Assembly: GCA_023422835.1 (NCBI GenBank)
Contig: JAFAGI010000001.1
Coordinates: forward strand, 248,001 to 312,000
DNA from: Bacteroidota bacterium
GTDB taxonomy: Bacteria; Bacteroidota; Bacteroidia; Chitinophagales; Chitinophagaceae
Direction of reading: 5' to 3'
DNA: 64,000 nucleotides
Position numbers and translations under genes: made by a program. This document shows, piece by piece, positions 37,997 through 47,653 of this stretch (position 1 is its first letter; each line of letters begins with the position of its first letter). The notes below the pieces were generated by a model. The model saw only the letters and a list, made by a program, of their open reading frames with translations. It ran no database searches and was not told the origin of the DNA.

Positions 37997-39196
37997 TTAC
38001 TTCAGGATGTTATGCCCCAGCTTATCGCGTTTGGCGGCCAGGTACTTTTCGTTGTGGGGGTTTGGACAAATTTCTACCGGCACAATTTCCAGAATTTCAA
38101 TACCGTAGCCAAACAGGCCGGCACGTTTCCGCGGGTTGTTGCTCATCAGGCGAAGCTTTGTAGCGCCTAACTGGCGTAGTATCTGCGCACCCACACCATA
38201 ATCTCTTTCATCAGCTTTAAAGCCAAGTTGCAGGTTGGCATCCACGGTATCCAACCCTTCTTCCTGTAGTTTATAAGCGCGCAGCTTATTGAACAGGCCT
38301 ATGCCCCTGCCTTCCTGGTTCATGTAAAGCACTATGCCCTTCCCTTCTCTTTCTACCTGCTCCATGGCGGCATGCAACTGGTCGCCGCAATCGCAGCGCA
38401 GGCTGCCGAGGATATCGCCGGTAAAACAACTGGAATGCACTCTTGTTAACACTGGTTCGCCTTCTTCCCACTCGCCCTTGATCAAAGCCATGTGTTCATT
38501 GCCTGTGTTTTTTTCTTTAAAAGCAGCCAGTGTGAAATTTCCGTATTTAGTAGGCATCTGCACGCGAATGATCTCTTCCACCAGCGTTTCTTTCTTTAAA
38601 CGATAGGCGATGAGGTCTTTGATGGAAATTATACGCAGATCGTATTTTTTAGCAATCTCCAGCAACTGTGGCAATCGAGCCATCGTACCGTCTTCATTCA
38701 TGATCTCTACCAGTATGCCTGCAGGTGAAAAACCTGCCAGCCGTGCAAGGTCAACGGTGGCTTCTGTATGTCCCGCCCTTCTCAGAACGCCGCCCTTCTT
38801 AGCTTTCAGGGGGAAGATATGACCCGGCCTGCCAAAATCATAAGCTGTAATATTTTCATCCGTCAGCGCGCGGATGGTCATAGCGCGGTCGTAAGTAGAA
38901 ATGCCCGTAGTACAGCCGTGGCCCAGGAGGTCAATGCTTACGGTAAACGGGGTTTCATGCAAAGCAGTATTGTCGGTTACCATCAGTGGCAGGTGCAATC
39001 TTTCCGCAATATCTTCAGTAATCGGTGCGCAGATCAGGCCGCGCCCTATTTTGCTCATAAAGTTTATCAGTTCAGGGGTTGCGTTGGCAGCAGCAGTAAT
39101 AAAATCGCCTTCATTCTCACGGTCTTCATCATCTACCACAATTACCAGTTTGCCTTTTTGTATATCTTCTAAAGCAGCTTCTATTGTATCGAGCAT
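37997..39196 (-). CDS. ribBA: Bifunctional 3,4-dihydroxy-2-butanone-4-phosphate synthase / GTP cyclohydrolase II
   Basis: Provides both precursors for riboflavin synthesis: RibB makes the four-carbon unit from ribulose-5-phosphate and RibA opens GTP. The 399-residue protein has the RibB motif [14 protein letters not shown] and the [16 protein letters not shown] stretch in the N-terminal half, and the RibA zinc-site motif [20 protein letters not shown] in the C-terminal half. Both halves look intact. Ribulose-5-phosphate also feeds rpe at 45.3 kb. Single gene; a TAATTTTG element lies 18 bases upstream. Confidence 0.96.
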   Translation of the reverse strand: MLDTIEAALEDIQKGKLVIVVDDEDRENEGDFITAAANATPELINFMSKIGRGLICAPITEDIAERLHLPLMVTDNTALHETPFTVSIDLLGHGCTTGISTYDRAMTIRALTDENITAYDFGRPGHIFPLKAKKGGVLRRAGHTEATVDLARLAGFSPAGILVEIMNEDGTMARLPQLLEIAKKYDLRIISIKDLIAYRLKKETLVEEIIRVQMPTKYGNFTLAAFKEKNTGNEHMALIKGEWEEGEPVLTRVHSSCFTGDILGSLRCDCGDQLHAAMEQVEREGKGIVLYMNQEGRGIGLFNKLRAYKLQEEGLDTVDANLQLGFKADERDYGVGAQILRQLGATKLRLMSNNPRKRAGLFGYGIEILEIVPVEICPNPHNEKYLAAKRDKLGHNILK

Positions 39197-39214
39197 TTCT
39201 CAGGTTTTAGGCTG

Positions 39215-39222
39215 CAAAATTA
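39215..39222 (-). promoter_or_regulatory. ribBA -7 element TAATTTTG
   Basis: Exact TAnnTTTG on the minus strand, 18 bases before the ATG. The leader is too short for an FMN riboswitch. Confidence 0.55.
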
Positions 39223-39268
39223 GGCTTTATTTTGCTTACAAAAAAGCAGCTGAAACACACACGGTAAA

Positions 39269-42067
39269 TCAATTGTAAAGATTTACAGGCAAAATTATTT
39301 CCCAGCGGTAATGGTTTTTATTATTTGAAAAATGATGCAGCAAATAGCTGAAACGTACGCCAAAGCTCACAGGCAATTGATTCCACCAGTTCGTATCAAA
39401 GAAAAGTTCTGTACCAATCGACGCAAAGTTTTGCTGCACATTGTCTTTGTTAAAGGCAAGCGTATGATCGAAAAACAGATTATTGCGCAGCCTTTTCAGG
39501 TAGGCGATATTGCCAAAACCCAGTTCAGGATAGGCTATGGGAAAATGATAGTTCAGTCCATACTTTACCATTCCCGGGTAATGAAATGCAGGGTACCCCC
39601 TGGAAAAAGGAAACGTATTGCTGAAGGTATAGTTCCTGAGTGTATCCGATCGATGTGCTGCGCCCGCAACCATGAAACTATGGCTGGCAGAGAGTCCCGG
39701 GAAGTACAGGCTTGCAGCCGCTGTCATTTGATAGGCATTGAAGCTGAGGATGGCTTTCCTGAAGTTCACCGAAAAGGCCTGTGCATAAGCCGGATAGATT
39801 TGTTGTAACCCCTTCTGTACCTGCTGTGTGTAGGCGATCCTGCCGGAAAAATAAATGATATTCTTATTTTGATAAAGGCCTTCGCCAGGTGTACGTGTAT
39901 AAAAAACATGGTTGTTGTTAACGGATGAAGAAAGCGTGAGATAACGGTACATATTGCCGCCCGAAAAATTCAGCGGAAGCTGCAGACCCGCACCAACATT
40001 GGCCTCGTTCCAGTTCAAGGGATGATAACTTGAATCTTTCAGTTGCAACATCATTTCTCTTTTGTATGTTCCCGAAGCGCTCAGGAAAGGTTGCAGGTAC
40101 CAGCCGCCGTATATGGCATAGAGAGAAGCACGGTGAAACCTTTCCACACGGTTAAATGTATAACTTAGTTCTGCGAGAAAAGTATTTAACAGATTGCTGC
40201 TTAAAAATGTAAGTGTATAATCAGGATCAGTAAAGTACGGCTGCATACTGTGGAAATTTACCAGCCCGCCAGATGCTTTATAATCTTTTATGGTATAAGC
40301 ATGGGGAGTGTCAGCAACCTTTGAAAGCATTGCCGATGCAAGGTTTGAATATGGTTGATTGTATAGAAGCCGGAGCGTATCAGCGCTTGCATCATACACT
40401 TTCTGCCACTTGGGCGCAAATGTAGCCAGCCTGTACCCTTCGGCCGTGAATACCGAGGCGGTAAGGTTTTTATTGTTTACAAACGACTGGTAAATGCCTG
40501 TATGGTATGTTGCTAATTTATAGGTTTGTTTTTGAGAGAATACATACGCCATTGCTTCATCATATTGTGCAGAAGACCGGCTGTAGTACAGCGTATCGCC
40601 GGAAGCCACCGGATTGCCAATGAGTGTATTGGCAAATGGCGTAAGCGGTTCAAGCTTATCCGTATCCACATCAATCTGCACCAGGCGCATCCCGCCTTTT
40701 TTATTTCGCTCAATAGCAGCAATGGCACTGTTGTTGATAAATTTGGGATAAGTGAAAATGTGATGGCTATTGGCCTGCAGCTTCTTGATCAGCTCCCCTT
40801 CGCCATCCAGCAAGACCAATGTGCCGTACTGAGCTGAAGATAATTCGGCAGCTACAATATTTTTTCCATCTGCGGAAATATCGGGCGTATAATACCTTTT
40901 TTTGCCGGTAATCTTTCTTTGTTTTTGAGAAGCAATATCCAGCAGCGTTATATCGCTGTATTCCCGTGACCCCCAGCGTTTGTCCGGGGTGTAAGAAGCA
41001 TAGATGATCCTGCTGTTGTTGTAAGAAAAATAATCATCTACTGGTAAATGCTTCGCTGCAATTTTCTTATCAATACCATTTCTGCGTAAATAAAAAGCAG
41101 GCGCAGTTCGGTAGCTCTCTTTCAAAAACACTATACCGCCCTCGTTTGCCGGATATGGATATTTATAACTAACCACATTTTTTGGTGCAACGCTTGTTTC
41201 AAATACCGCACTGTCACTATTGTCAACTTTCCATTGCTGTTGGTAAAAATCAAAAGCATCTTGCACAAACCGGGTAAATTTTACCCCGGCATATTTTTCA
41301 ATATTTTTTTGCAACGGGTAGAGCAAAGGGTCAAACGCAGCAGCATGCCGGGTTACGTTTTGCCAGAAATCTTCACCGTATTTTTCATAGCCGTATGCCA
41401 CCAGTAAATATCCCAAAGCATAATGATCAGGTACATAATCTTTGTATGAACCGTTGCGCAGTTTCATGTAACTATACCTTTTTCCTCCATAATACAGCGA
41501 CTTGAAACGGTTGTGGAATGCAGGTATCCGCCCCCTGCCCTGGGTGCTTAACCTTGTTTCGGCGTACACTGCATCTCCTTCAAAAAACCAGTCGGGAATC
41601 GATACTGCATTCGCCAAAGCCCTGCCGTTTTCACCAAACAAAAGCGATATGGTACGCGCGAGCCCTGTGTTGAAATGATTGTATTGCTGCACATGCCTGT
41701 ACTCGTGCACCGTAAGCGTCTGCTCCCAGGGCAATGCCCCCAGGCTAAATACATCCACGGGAGGAGCTAAGTACAACTCACTCCTGAAGGGCCCTAAAGC
41801 CACGTAGCCATTGGAGTTGACGACTTCATCATGCAGGATCATACTGATCTTCTGACCTGCATGACCAAAGTTTTTACTAATGCTTTGTTGGTAATTTGCA
41901 ATCGTGGCGATGCGTGCTGCAAGGCTGTCATGTTGCCCCGGGAATATCACCCGTACAATCCCGGTATCAATTTGTTTCCACTCCTTGCTCGCCGGGACAG
42001 CGCCGAATCGCTGGGCATGCACCAACTGCGCAAGCATTAGGCATATAAACAGCATGTAGTTTCTCAT
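39269..42067 (-). CDS. Exported gluzincin-like peptidase with propeller and C-terminal outer-membrane barrel
   Basis: A protein of about 932 residues with a signal peptide (MRNYMLFICLMLAQLVHAQ). The N-terminal domain has a zinc-peptidase motif TVHEYRHVQQY (HExxH at about 121-125) and a downstream PDWFFEGDAVYAE with the likely third ligand Glu near 163, as in gluzincin (peptidase MA) enzymes. Residues about 290-560 read like TolB-type propeller blades (TPDISADGKNIVAAEL). The last 300 residues alternate hydrophobic and aromatic positions and end RWEIILPVNLYN, as in an outer-membrane barrel. Substrate unknown; a surface protease is likely. The start is an ATG (the TTG three codons upstream is less likely). 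Confidence 0.7.
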   Translation of the reverse strand: MRNYMLFICLMLAQLVHAQRFGAVPASKEWKQIDTGIVRVIFPGQHDSLAARIATIANYQQSISKNFGHAGQKISMILHDEVVNSNGYVALGPFRSELYLAPPVDVFSLGALPWEQTLTVHEYRHVQQYNHFNTGLARTISLLFGENGRALANAVSIPDWFFEGDAVYAETRLSTQGRGRIPAFHNRFKSLYYGGKRYSYMKLRNGSYKDYVPDHYALGYLLVAYGYEKYGEDFWQNVTRHAAAFDPLLYPLQKNIEKYAGVKFTRFVQDAFDFYQQQWKVDNSDSAVFETSVAPKNVVSYKYPYPANEGGIVFLKESYRTAPAFYLRRNGIDKKIAAKHLPVDDYFSYNNSRIIYASYTPDKRWGSREYSDITLLDIASQKQRKITGKKRYYTPDISADGKNIVAAELSSAQYGTLVLLDGEGELIKKLQANSHHIFTYPKFINNSAIAAIERNKKGGMRLVQIDVDTDKLEPLTPFANTLIGNPVASGDTLYYSRSSAQYDEAMAYVFSQKQTYKLATYHTGIYQSFVNNKNLTASVFTAEGYRLATFAPKWQKVYDASADTLRLLYNQPYSNLASAMLSKVADTPHAYTIKDYKASGGLVNFHSMQPYFTDPDYTLTFLSSNLLNTFLAELSYTFNRVERFHRASLYAIYGGWYLQPFLSASGTYKREMMLQLKDSSYHPLNWNEANVGAGLQLPLNFSGGNMYRYLTLSSSVNNNHVFYTRTPGEGLYQNKNIIYFSGRIAYTQQVQKGLQQIYPAYAQAFSVNFRKAILSFNAYQMTAAASLYFPGLSASHSFMVAGAAHRSDTLRNYTFSNTFPFSRGYPAFHYPGMVKYGLNYHFPIAYPELGFGNIAYLKRLRNNLFFDHTLAFNKDNVQQNFASIGTELFFDTNWWNQLPVSFGVRFSYLLHHFSNNKNHYRWEIILPVNLYN

Positions 42068-42157
42068 TCCCGGCAATTATTTTTTAAAGATAACAAAAGA
42101 TTTTTTGTATGCATTTATTTAATACCTTCATAAAGCAGCTAAACATGAATAATTGAT

Positions 42158-42165
42158 TAGATTTG
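42158..42165 (+). promoter_or_regulatory. icd -7 element TAGATTTG
   Basis: Exact TAnnTTTG, 26 bases before the icd ATG. Confidence 0.55.
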
Positions 42166-42191
42166 TCCTACACCAAAATCAAAATTGAATA

Positions 42192-43649
42192 ATGATAAAA
42201 ATTGCAGTTGCCAAAGGCGATGGTATTGGCCCTGAAATTATGGAAGCCGTTCTCACAATTTTCAAGGCGGCAGATGTACCCCTGTCTTACGAGTATGTAG
42301 ATATGGGCAAATGGGTATTTGACAAAGGCTTCAGCAACGGCATGACCGATGAGGCAAAAGCAACCATTGAGGCACTGGGCATACTCTTCAAGGGCCCGAT
42401 GGAAACGCCCAAAGGCAAAGGTGTAAAAAGCATCAACGTTACTGCAAGAAAAACCTGGAATACTTATGCCAACAAAAGAACCTTTCAGACATTACACGGA
42501 GTTGATACCGTTTTCAGCAAGGCAGGCATACCGATAGACCTTACCATTGTACGCGAGAATATTGAAGATACCTATGGAGGCGTGGAACACATGCTGAGCA
42601 ATGATGTGGCTATAAGCCGCAGGTTCATCACCCGGCCCGGCAGTGAACAGGTAATACGTTATGCGTTTGAAATGGCCAGGGAAAAGAAAGCAAAAAAAAT
42701 TACCTGTGGGCATAAGGCAAACATCATGAAGCTGACCGATGGCATTTTCCTGAACACTTTTTATGAAATTGCCAAACAATACCCCGACCTGGAAGCCAAT
42801 GATATCATTGTTGATGATTTGTGCATGAAGCTGGTGATGCGCCCGGGCATGTTTGATGTAATTGTGCTTACCAACCTGCAGGGCGATATTGTCAGCGACC
42901 TTTGTGCCGGGCTGGTGGGCGGGCTTGGCTTTGCGCCTTCTGCCAACATCGGCGATAACATCTGCATTTTTGAAGCCGTACACGGCACTGCGCCCGATAT
43001 AGCGGGTAAAAATATTGCAAACCCTACCGCGTTGCTATTGAGCGGACTGGCTATGCTGCAACATTTGGGTTTGTATGGTAAAGCGGCACTTATTGAAAAT
43101 GCTTTACTCTATACGCTTGAGCAGGGAAACCATACCGGCGATTTCGGTGATAAGTCCATACCTGCCCTGAATACAACTCAATTTGCAGATGCCATTATTG
43201 CTAACTTTGGCAAGCAGCCTGCTTCGGGCCCGAAGCCGGAACTTGCAGATGTGCCGAAGGAACATAGAGTGGCTAAGATGGACATCAACCTGATGATGGA
43301 CAATCCGGCTAAGGAAGAAGAAAAGATAGCCGGTGTTGATTTTTTCCTGATTACCAACCAGTTTCCCAACACCGTTGCGGAAAAATGCCAACAGGCGCTG
43401 GGTGAAAACAAACTGCATTTGATCAATATCAGCAACCGCGGCACACAGGTATGGCCTACTGGGTCTGTGTACACCAACCTGGTGGATCTGTATAATGTAC
43501 GCTTTGAAGCCGGTGATGGCGTGGAAGTAAAACAAGCAGACATTGTAGCCTTGTATGAAAAGATGACCTGCTATTTTGATGTGGCCACAGTAGAAGTGCT
43601 GCAGAAACACGGCGGTGAAAAAGCTTACAGCCTGGCACAAGGGCAGTAA
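42192..43649 (+). CDS. icd: NADP-dependent isocitrate dehydrogenase (Thermus-like long form)
   Basis: Catalyses oxidative decarboxylation of isocitrate to 2-oxoglutarate in the TCA cycle. The 485-residue protein has VAKGDGIGPEIMEAVL, the substrate region TIVRENIEDTYGGVEHM, metal ligands in the MFDVIVLTNLQGDIVSDLCA segment and the cofactor region FEAVHGTAPDIAGKNIANP. The C-terminal extra 140 residues are those of the long Thermus/Bacteroidota type rather than the E. coli type. Cofactor choice (NADP) is inferred from subfamily. Isopropylmalate dehydrogenase is excluded by length and this tail. Confidence 0.9.
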   Translation: MIKIAVAKGDGIGPEIMEAVLTIFKAADVPLSYEYVDMGKWVFDKGFSNGMTDEAKATIEALGILFKGPMETPKGKGVKSINVTARKTWNTYANKRTFQTLHGVDTVFSKAGIPIDLTIVRENIEDTYGGVEHMLSNDVAISRRFITRPGSEQVIRYAFEMAREKKAKKITCGHKANIMKLTDGIFLNTFYEIAKQYPDLEANDIIVDDLCMKLVMRPGMFDVIVLTNLQGDIVSDLCAGLVGGLGFAPSANIGDNICIFEAVHGTAPDIAGKNIANPTALLLSGLAMLQHLGLYGKAALIENALLYTLEQGNHTGDFGDKSIPALNTTQFADAIIANFGKQPASGPKPELADVPKEHRVAKMDINLMMDNPAKEEEKIAGVDFFLITNQFPNTVAEKCQQALGENKLHLINISNRGTQVWPTGSVYTNLVDLYNVRFEAGDGVEVKQADIVALYEKMTCYFDVATVEVLQKHGGEKAYSLAQGQ

Positions 43650-43914
43650 TGCAGCAATTATTGACACCCATAAATTTTAAACGATTCTGTGTAGCATGTC
43701 CTCGCACACAAATGAATCTGCTGCATGCATGATTCAGATAATTCTCAGTGTCAACCTTGTGCGCCATGTGGGTCAGAATTTTTTTCGCTCGTCAGGATTT
43801 TCATCGGACATAGCAGAAACCTGATCTAAACTGCAACACGCTACCGCATGCTCTTAACCTCACCCACATCGCGCAAACATTTGCGCATGAAAACAGTTTG
43901 CATAAAACGTCAAA
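43650..43914. other. Spacer between icd and the broken DUF3472 gene
   Basis: No gene recognised in about 265 bases. One near-palindrome, GCGCAAA-CA-TTTGCGC at 43871-43886, lies 28 bases before the lipoprotein start. No exact TAnnTTTG was found. Confidence 0.4.
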
Positions 43915-45313
43915 ATGGATACTTTTATAAAAAATATATTCATGTTCATCTATAACAAATTTCTGATCGCTGGATGTTCCATGTTATTGATTAGCGCCTG
44001 CTCACCCAGAATCACAAAAGAAGTAACATCTGTGAAAGCACATGGGGAAAAAACTGAACAAACAACAATTGATATTGCTGCGCTGCCTGCCGCAGAAATT
44101 CCGTTAGGCGGCAACGCGTTCATCACAAGTGAGGACCGTTCCGTGCAGGCAAACAACACTAGCATTTCCAACTGGAAAAATACCGAATCTGTTGTGAGCG
44201 TATACTTCAAAGCATTACAGGCGGGAACTTACTATCTTTCGCTTAAAGCAAAAACTGCCGATTCAAGCAGGATATCCGTAAAAATTGCTGAAAAGAAAGA
44301 AGAATTAAAAATGCCGATAAGCAGTACATTTGAAGAAACAGCTAAGCTGCAATTTAAAGTCAAGAAACCAGGTTATGTGCGTGTAGACCTGCAGGCGATT
44401 TCTAAAACCACCGAAATATTTACTCAAATCAGCGACCTGGTGATAAGGGGTGAAAATGCCAAAACACTGGCTTACGTAAAAAACAATGAACAACATCGGT
44501 TTCATTTTGGCAGAAGGGGCCCGTCTGTACATCTGAATTTTATTGTGCCGGACAGCTCGAAAGAAAAAGTAGAATATTTTTACAACGAAATCCGCGTGCC
44601 TAAAGGACAGGATGTGATAGGCTCTTACTTCTAGGCCGATGGGTTTTCTTATGGCTACTTTGGCATGCAGGTAAATTCAGCTACGGAAAGGCGCATTTTG
44701 TTCTCTGTATGGAGCCCTTTTCAGACCGATAATCCTAATGAAATTCCTGAAGAAGACAAAATCATTCTTATAAAAAAAGGCGCTTCTGTTTATACAGGCG
44801 AATTTGGCAATGAAGGCTCTGGCGGCCAGAGCTATATGCGCTTTAACTGGAAACCCGAAACAAACTATGCCTTCCTGCTGAAAGCCGCTCCTGATGCAGC
44901 AACGGAAAGAACTGTCTTCACCGCTTATTTTAAAGAAGTGAATACGGACGAATGGTCACTGATTGCATCATTTTCAAGGCCAAAAACCAATACATACCTG
45001 AAGCACCTGTATTCATTCCTGGAAAATTTCAATCCTGAAAGAGGCTATATTCAACGCAAAGCATTGTTTACAAAATCAATGGATCAGAACTACGGATAAT
45101 AAATGGACAGCTATTGATAAAATAAAATTTACTGCAGATGATATAGCAACCAGAGGCGAAAGGCTCGACTATCGCGGCGGTGTGGAAGGCAACAGTTTCT
45201 TCCTGGAAAACTGTGGCTTCTTTGATGACAATACTAAGATCAACACAGAGTTTAAACGCAAGCTACCGGCAAACGCTACCCCACCCGACATAGATTTCAG
45301 TGCATTTCCTTAA
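43915..45313 (+). pseudogene. DUF5077-DUF3472 lipoprotein gene broken by an amber codon and a one-base insertion
   Basis: Read through, the gene would encode a lipoprotein (LLISACSPR lipobox) of about 465 residues: a beta domain like DUF5077 (about 50-180) and a DUF3472 domain (about 200-465, with GYFGMQVNSATERRILFSVW). The first frame ends at an in-frame TAG (44632-44634), with conserved sequence continuing directly after it (ADGFSYGYFG). The second piece ends at 45099, because a run of four A at 45072-45075 is one A too long: in the other frame NQWIRTTDNKWTAIDKIKF continues to a proper stop at 45311-45313. Everything else looks intact, so the lesions are recent, sequencing errors, or recoded. 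The gene's end overlaps rpe. Confidence 0.85.
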
Positions 45314-45972
45314 GTTATTTTTTCGCAGGCAGCTTTTAAATGTTCAATGGCCTGTTGAGGATTTTTTGCGCTAAACACACTGCTGCCTGCTACCAGCACA
45401 TTTGCACCGGCGGCTACGATCTGCGGGGCATTATCCAGGGTAACGCCGCCGTCAATTTCAATAAGGCAGGAAGGGTTTCTTTCTGCAATAAGCTGTTTAA
45501 GCTGTGCTATTTTATGAAGCGTATGCACGATGAACTTCTGACCGCCAAAGCCGGGATTGACACTCATCAGGTTTACCAGGTCTACATCTGCAATGATATC
45601 TTCCAGGGAAGCAATAGGCGTATGCGGGTTTACGGCCACACCGGCCTTTATGCCAAGGCCTTTTATCTGCTGTATGTTCCTGTGCAGATTTCTGCATGCT
45701 TCTATGTGTACGCTGATCACGTCTGCTCCTGCCTTGTGAAATGCAGCTACAAACTTTTCAGGTTCTTCTATCATCAGGTGCACATCACAGACCTTGGAAG
45801 TGGCCTTACGAATAAATTCCACAACCGGGATTCCGAAACTTATATTTGGCACGAATCTGCCGTCCATTACATCAAGGTGCAGCCATTCAGCTGCGCTTTT
45901 GTTTACCATATTTACTTCATCGGCAAGATGTAAAAAGTCTGAGGCCAGAAAGGACGGTGCTACAATTATCAT
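45310..45972 (-). CDS. rpe: Ribulose-phosphate 3-epimerase
   Basis: Interconverts ribulose-5-phosphate and xylulose-5-phosphate in the pentose phosphate pathway. The 220-residue TIM-barrel has IVAPSFLASDFLHLADEV at the start, the metal-site sequence WLHLDVMDGRFVPNISFG, HLMIEEPEKFV, VNPGFGGQKFI and the phosphate-binding EIDGGVTLDNA. All metal-binding His/Asp positions are in place. Divergent from marC across about 75 bases that hold promoters for both. Confidence 0.96.
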   Translation of the reverse strand: MIIVAPSFLASDFLHLADEVNMVNKSAAEWLHLDVMDGRFVPNISFGIPVVEFIRKATSKVCDVHLMIEEPEKFVAAFHKAGADVISVHIEACRNLHRNIQQIKGLGIKAGVAVNPHTPIASLEDIIADVDLVNLMSVNPGFGGQKFIVHTLHKIAQLKQLIAERNPSCLIEIDGGVTLDNAPQIVAAGANVLVAGSSVFSAKNPQQAIEHLKAACEKIT

Positions 45973-45994
45973 TTCTACAAAATCATTTATGGCG

Positions 45995-46002
45995 CAAAGA
46001 TA
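45995..46002 (-). promoter_or_regulatory. rpe -7 element TATCTTTG
   Basis: Exact TAnnTTTG on the minus strand, 22 bases before the rpe ATG. Confidence 0.55.
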
Positions 46003-46023
46003 AACAACACAAAAAGATAATTG

Positions 46024-46031
46024 TATTTTTG
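46024..46031 (+). promoter_or_regulatory. marC-metH -7 element TATTTTTG
   Basis: Exact TAnnTTTG, 15 bases before the marC ATG; it probably drives marC and the metH genes. Confidence 0.55.
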
Positions 46032-46046
46032 CAAAAATTTTTATAT

Positions 46047-46640
46047 ATGAATTTCACTTTGGGGAACATGTTGTCTATTTCTTTTACACTTTTTGCCGTA
46101 ATTGATGCTATGGGCTCCATACCGCTTTTCATTTCCATCAAAAGAAAAAGCGGGGGCGAGCTTGATGTAAAAAGGATTATATTTTTTTCCGGGCTGATCA
46201 TGATCGCCTTTCTTTTCCTGGGATCGCAAATACTGAAAATGCTGGGCGTAGACGTGAAATCATTTGCCGTAGCCGGTTCTATAGTTTTATTTTTATTTGG
46301 CTTCGAAATGATTTCCGGGCATGAAGTATTCAAAGGCGACGGAGATAAAAGATTGGGCTCTATAGTGCCTATTGCCTTCCCGCTGATCGCCGGAAGCGCT
46401 ACCCTTACTACCATCATTTCATTTAAAGCTATTTACAGCGAGCTGGAAATATTGGGCGGTATACTCATTAACCTCATCTTCGCCTACCTGGTACTCACCT
46501 CCCTTAAATGGTTTGAGAAAATGCTGGGACCGGGAGGCATTATCGCAGTCAGGAAGTTTTTTGGGGTGATACTGATCGCCATTGCCGTAAAGATGTTCGG
46601 CGAAAATATAGATGTTTTCAGTGCTTCATTCAATAAATAA
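46047..46640 (+). CDS. MarC-family (UPF0056) integral membrane protein
   Basis: A 197-residue membrane protein with six predicted segments. Family signatures include [19 protein letters not shown] near the start and [20 protein letters not shown] in the middle. The role of MarC proteins is unsettled; despite the name they are not proven antibiotic exporters. The long upstream frame is ignored since it covers rpe; the ATG at 46047 gives the usual family N-terminus. The metH N-terminal gene starts 2 bases later, so they may be cotranscribed. Confidence 0.9.
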   Translation: MNFTLGNMLSISFTLFAVIDAMGSIPLFISIKRKSGGELDVKRIIFFSGLIMIAFLFLGSQILKMLGVDVKSFAVAGSIVLFLFGFEMISGHEVFKGDGDKRLGSIVPIAFPLIAGSATLTTIISFKAIYSELEILGGILINLIFAYLVLTSLKWFEKMLGPGGIIAVRKFFGVILIAIAVKMFGENIDVFSASFNK

Positions 46641-46642
46641 TT

Positions 46643-47653
46643 ATGACAATACAAGATAGTTTACAAGAGCGGATCCTTGTGATAGACGGCGCTATGGGCA
46701 CCATGATACAACGATACAGGTTGACCGAAGAAGATTACCGCGGGGAAAGATTCAAAGACTGGGCTTACGACCTGAAAGGCAATAACGACCTGCTTTCCAT
46801 AACCCAGCCGCAAATTATACAAAACATACATTTCGAATACCTGGAAGCAGGAGCAGACATTATTGAAACCAACACTTTCAGCAGCACATCCATTGCTCAG
46901 GCAGATTATCACATGGAAAGCCTGGCTTACGAGCTCAATGTAGCAGCAGCAAGGAATGCAGCAAAGGCCATAGAAAAATATTATGCTGCGCAGCCGGAAT
47001 CACCTAAAAAATTCATTGCCGGCTCTATAGGCCCGCTGAATAAAACCTTGTCGCTCTCCCCGGATGTAAACAACCCCGGCTTTCGGGCAGTAACGTTTGA
47101 CGAGGTGGTAGATGCTTACTATGAACAGATACACGGCTTGTCTGATGGCGGTGTTGATCTGCTTTTAATAGAAACAATTTTTGATACGCTGAATGCCAAA
47201 GCAGCCATCTATGCAGTAAAAAAATATTTTGCCGACAACAATAAACCAGAATTGCCGGTAATGATCTCTGGCACCATCACAGATGCCAGCGGTAGAACAC
47301 TGAGCGGGCAGACACTGGAAGCTTTCTATATTTCCATAGAACATGCCAACCCGTTGAGCGTGGGTTTGAACTGTGCACTTGGCGCAGCGGAAATGCGCCC
47401 GCATATAAAAGAACTGAGCAGTATAGCCAGCTGCTATACCTCGGCCTATCCGAATGCAGGCTTGCCGAATGCAATGGGTGAATATGATGAGCAGCCGGAA
47501 AAAACAGCGCATTTTATGGAAGACTGGGCAAAAGAAGGTTATGTAAACATCGTAGGCGGATGCTGCGGCACCACCCCCGAACACATCAGGAAAATGGCGG
47601 ATGCTGTGAAGAATGTCTCTCCGCGTGTTATAAACCACTATCACACAAAGTAA
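46643..47653 (+). CDS. metH: Methionine synthase, homocysteine-binding part (split MetH, N-terminal)
   Basis: The 336-residue protein is the zinc-dependent homocysteine S-methyltransferase module of cobalamin-dependent methionine synthase. It has [33 protein letters not shown], the first zinc Cys in [10 protein letters not shown] and the Cys pair in [12 protein letters not shown]. It stops in the linker where full-length MetH goes on into the pterin domain; the remaining domains are in the gene at 48091. Split MetH is common in Bacteroidota. The last residues HYHTK lie in a CACAAAG repeat that flanks the inserted GxxExxY gene, so the C-terminus may have been altered by that insertion. Confidence 0.95.
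   Translation: MTIQDSLQERILVIDGAMGTMIQRYRLTEEDYRGERFKDWAYDLKGNNDLLSITQPQIIQNIHFEYLEAGADIIETNTFSSTSIAQADYHMESLAYELNVAAARNAAKAIEKYYAAQPESPKKFIAGSIGPLNKTLSLSPDVNNPGFRAVTFDEVVDAYYEQIHGLSDGGVDLLLIETIFDTLNAKAAIYAVKKYFADNNKPELPVMISGTITDASGRTLSGQTLEAFYISIEHANPLSVGLNCALGAAEMRPHIKELSSIASCYTSAYPNAGLPNAMGEYDEQPEKTAHFMEDWAKEGYVNIVGGCCGTTPEHIRKMADAVKNVSPRVINHYHTK

Noticed and set aside
37916..38170. 84-codon plus-strand frame across the ribBA 3' end
   Set aside because: Most of it is antisense to ribBA; the unique front part is low complexity and unlike a gene.
39197..39268. Possible FMN riboswitch ahead of ribBA
   Set aside because: A -7 element lies 18 bases before the start, leaving no space for the aptamer, and none of its conserved sequence is seen.
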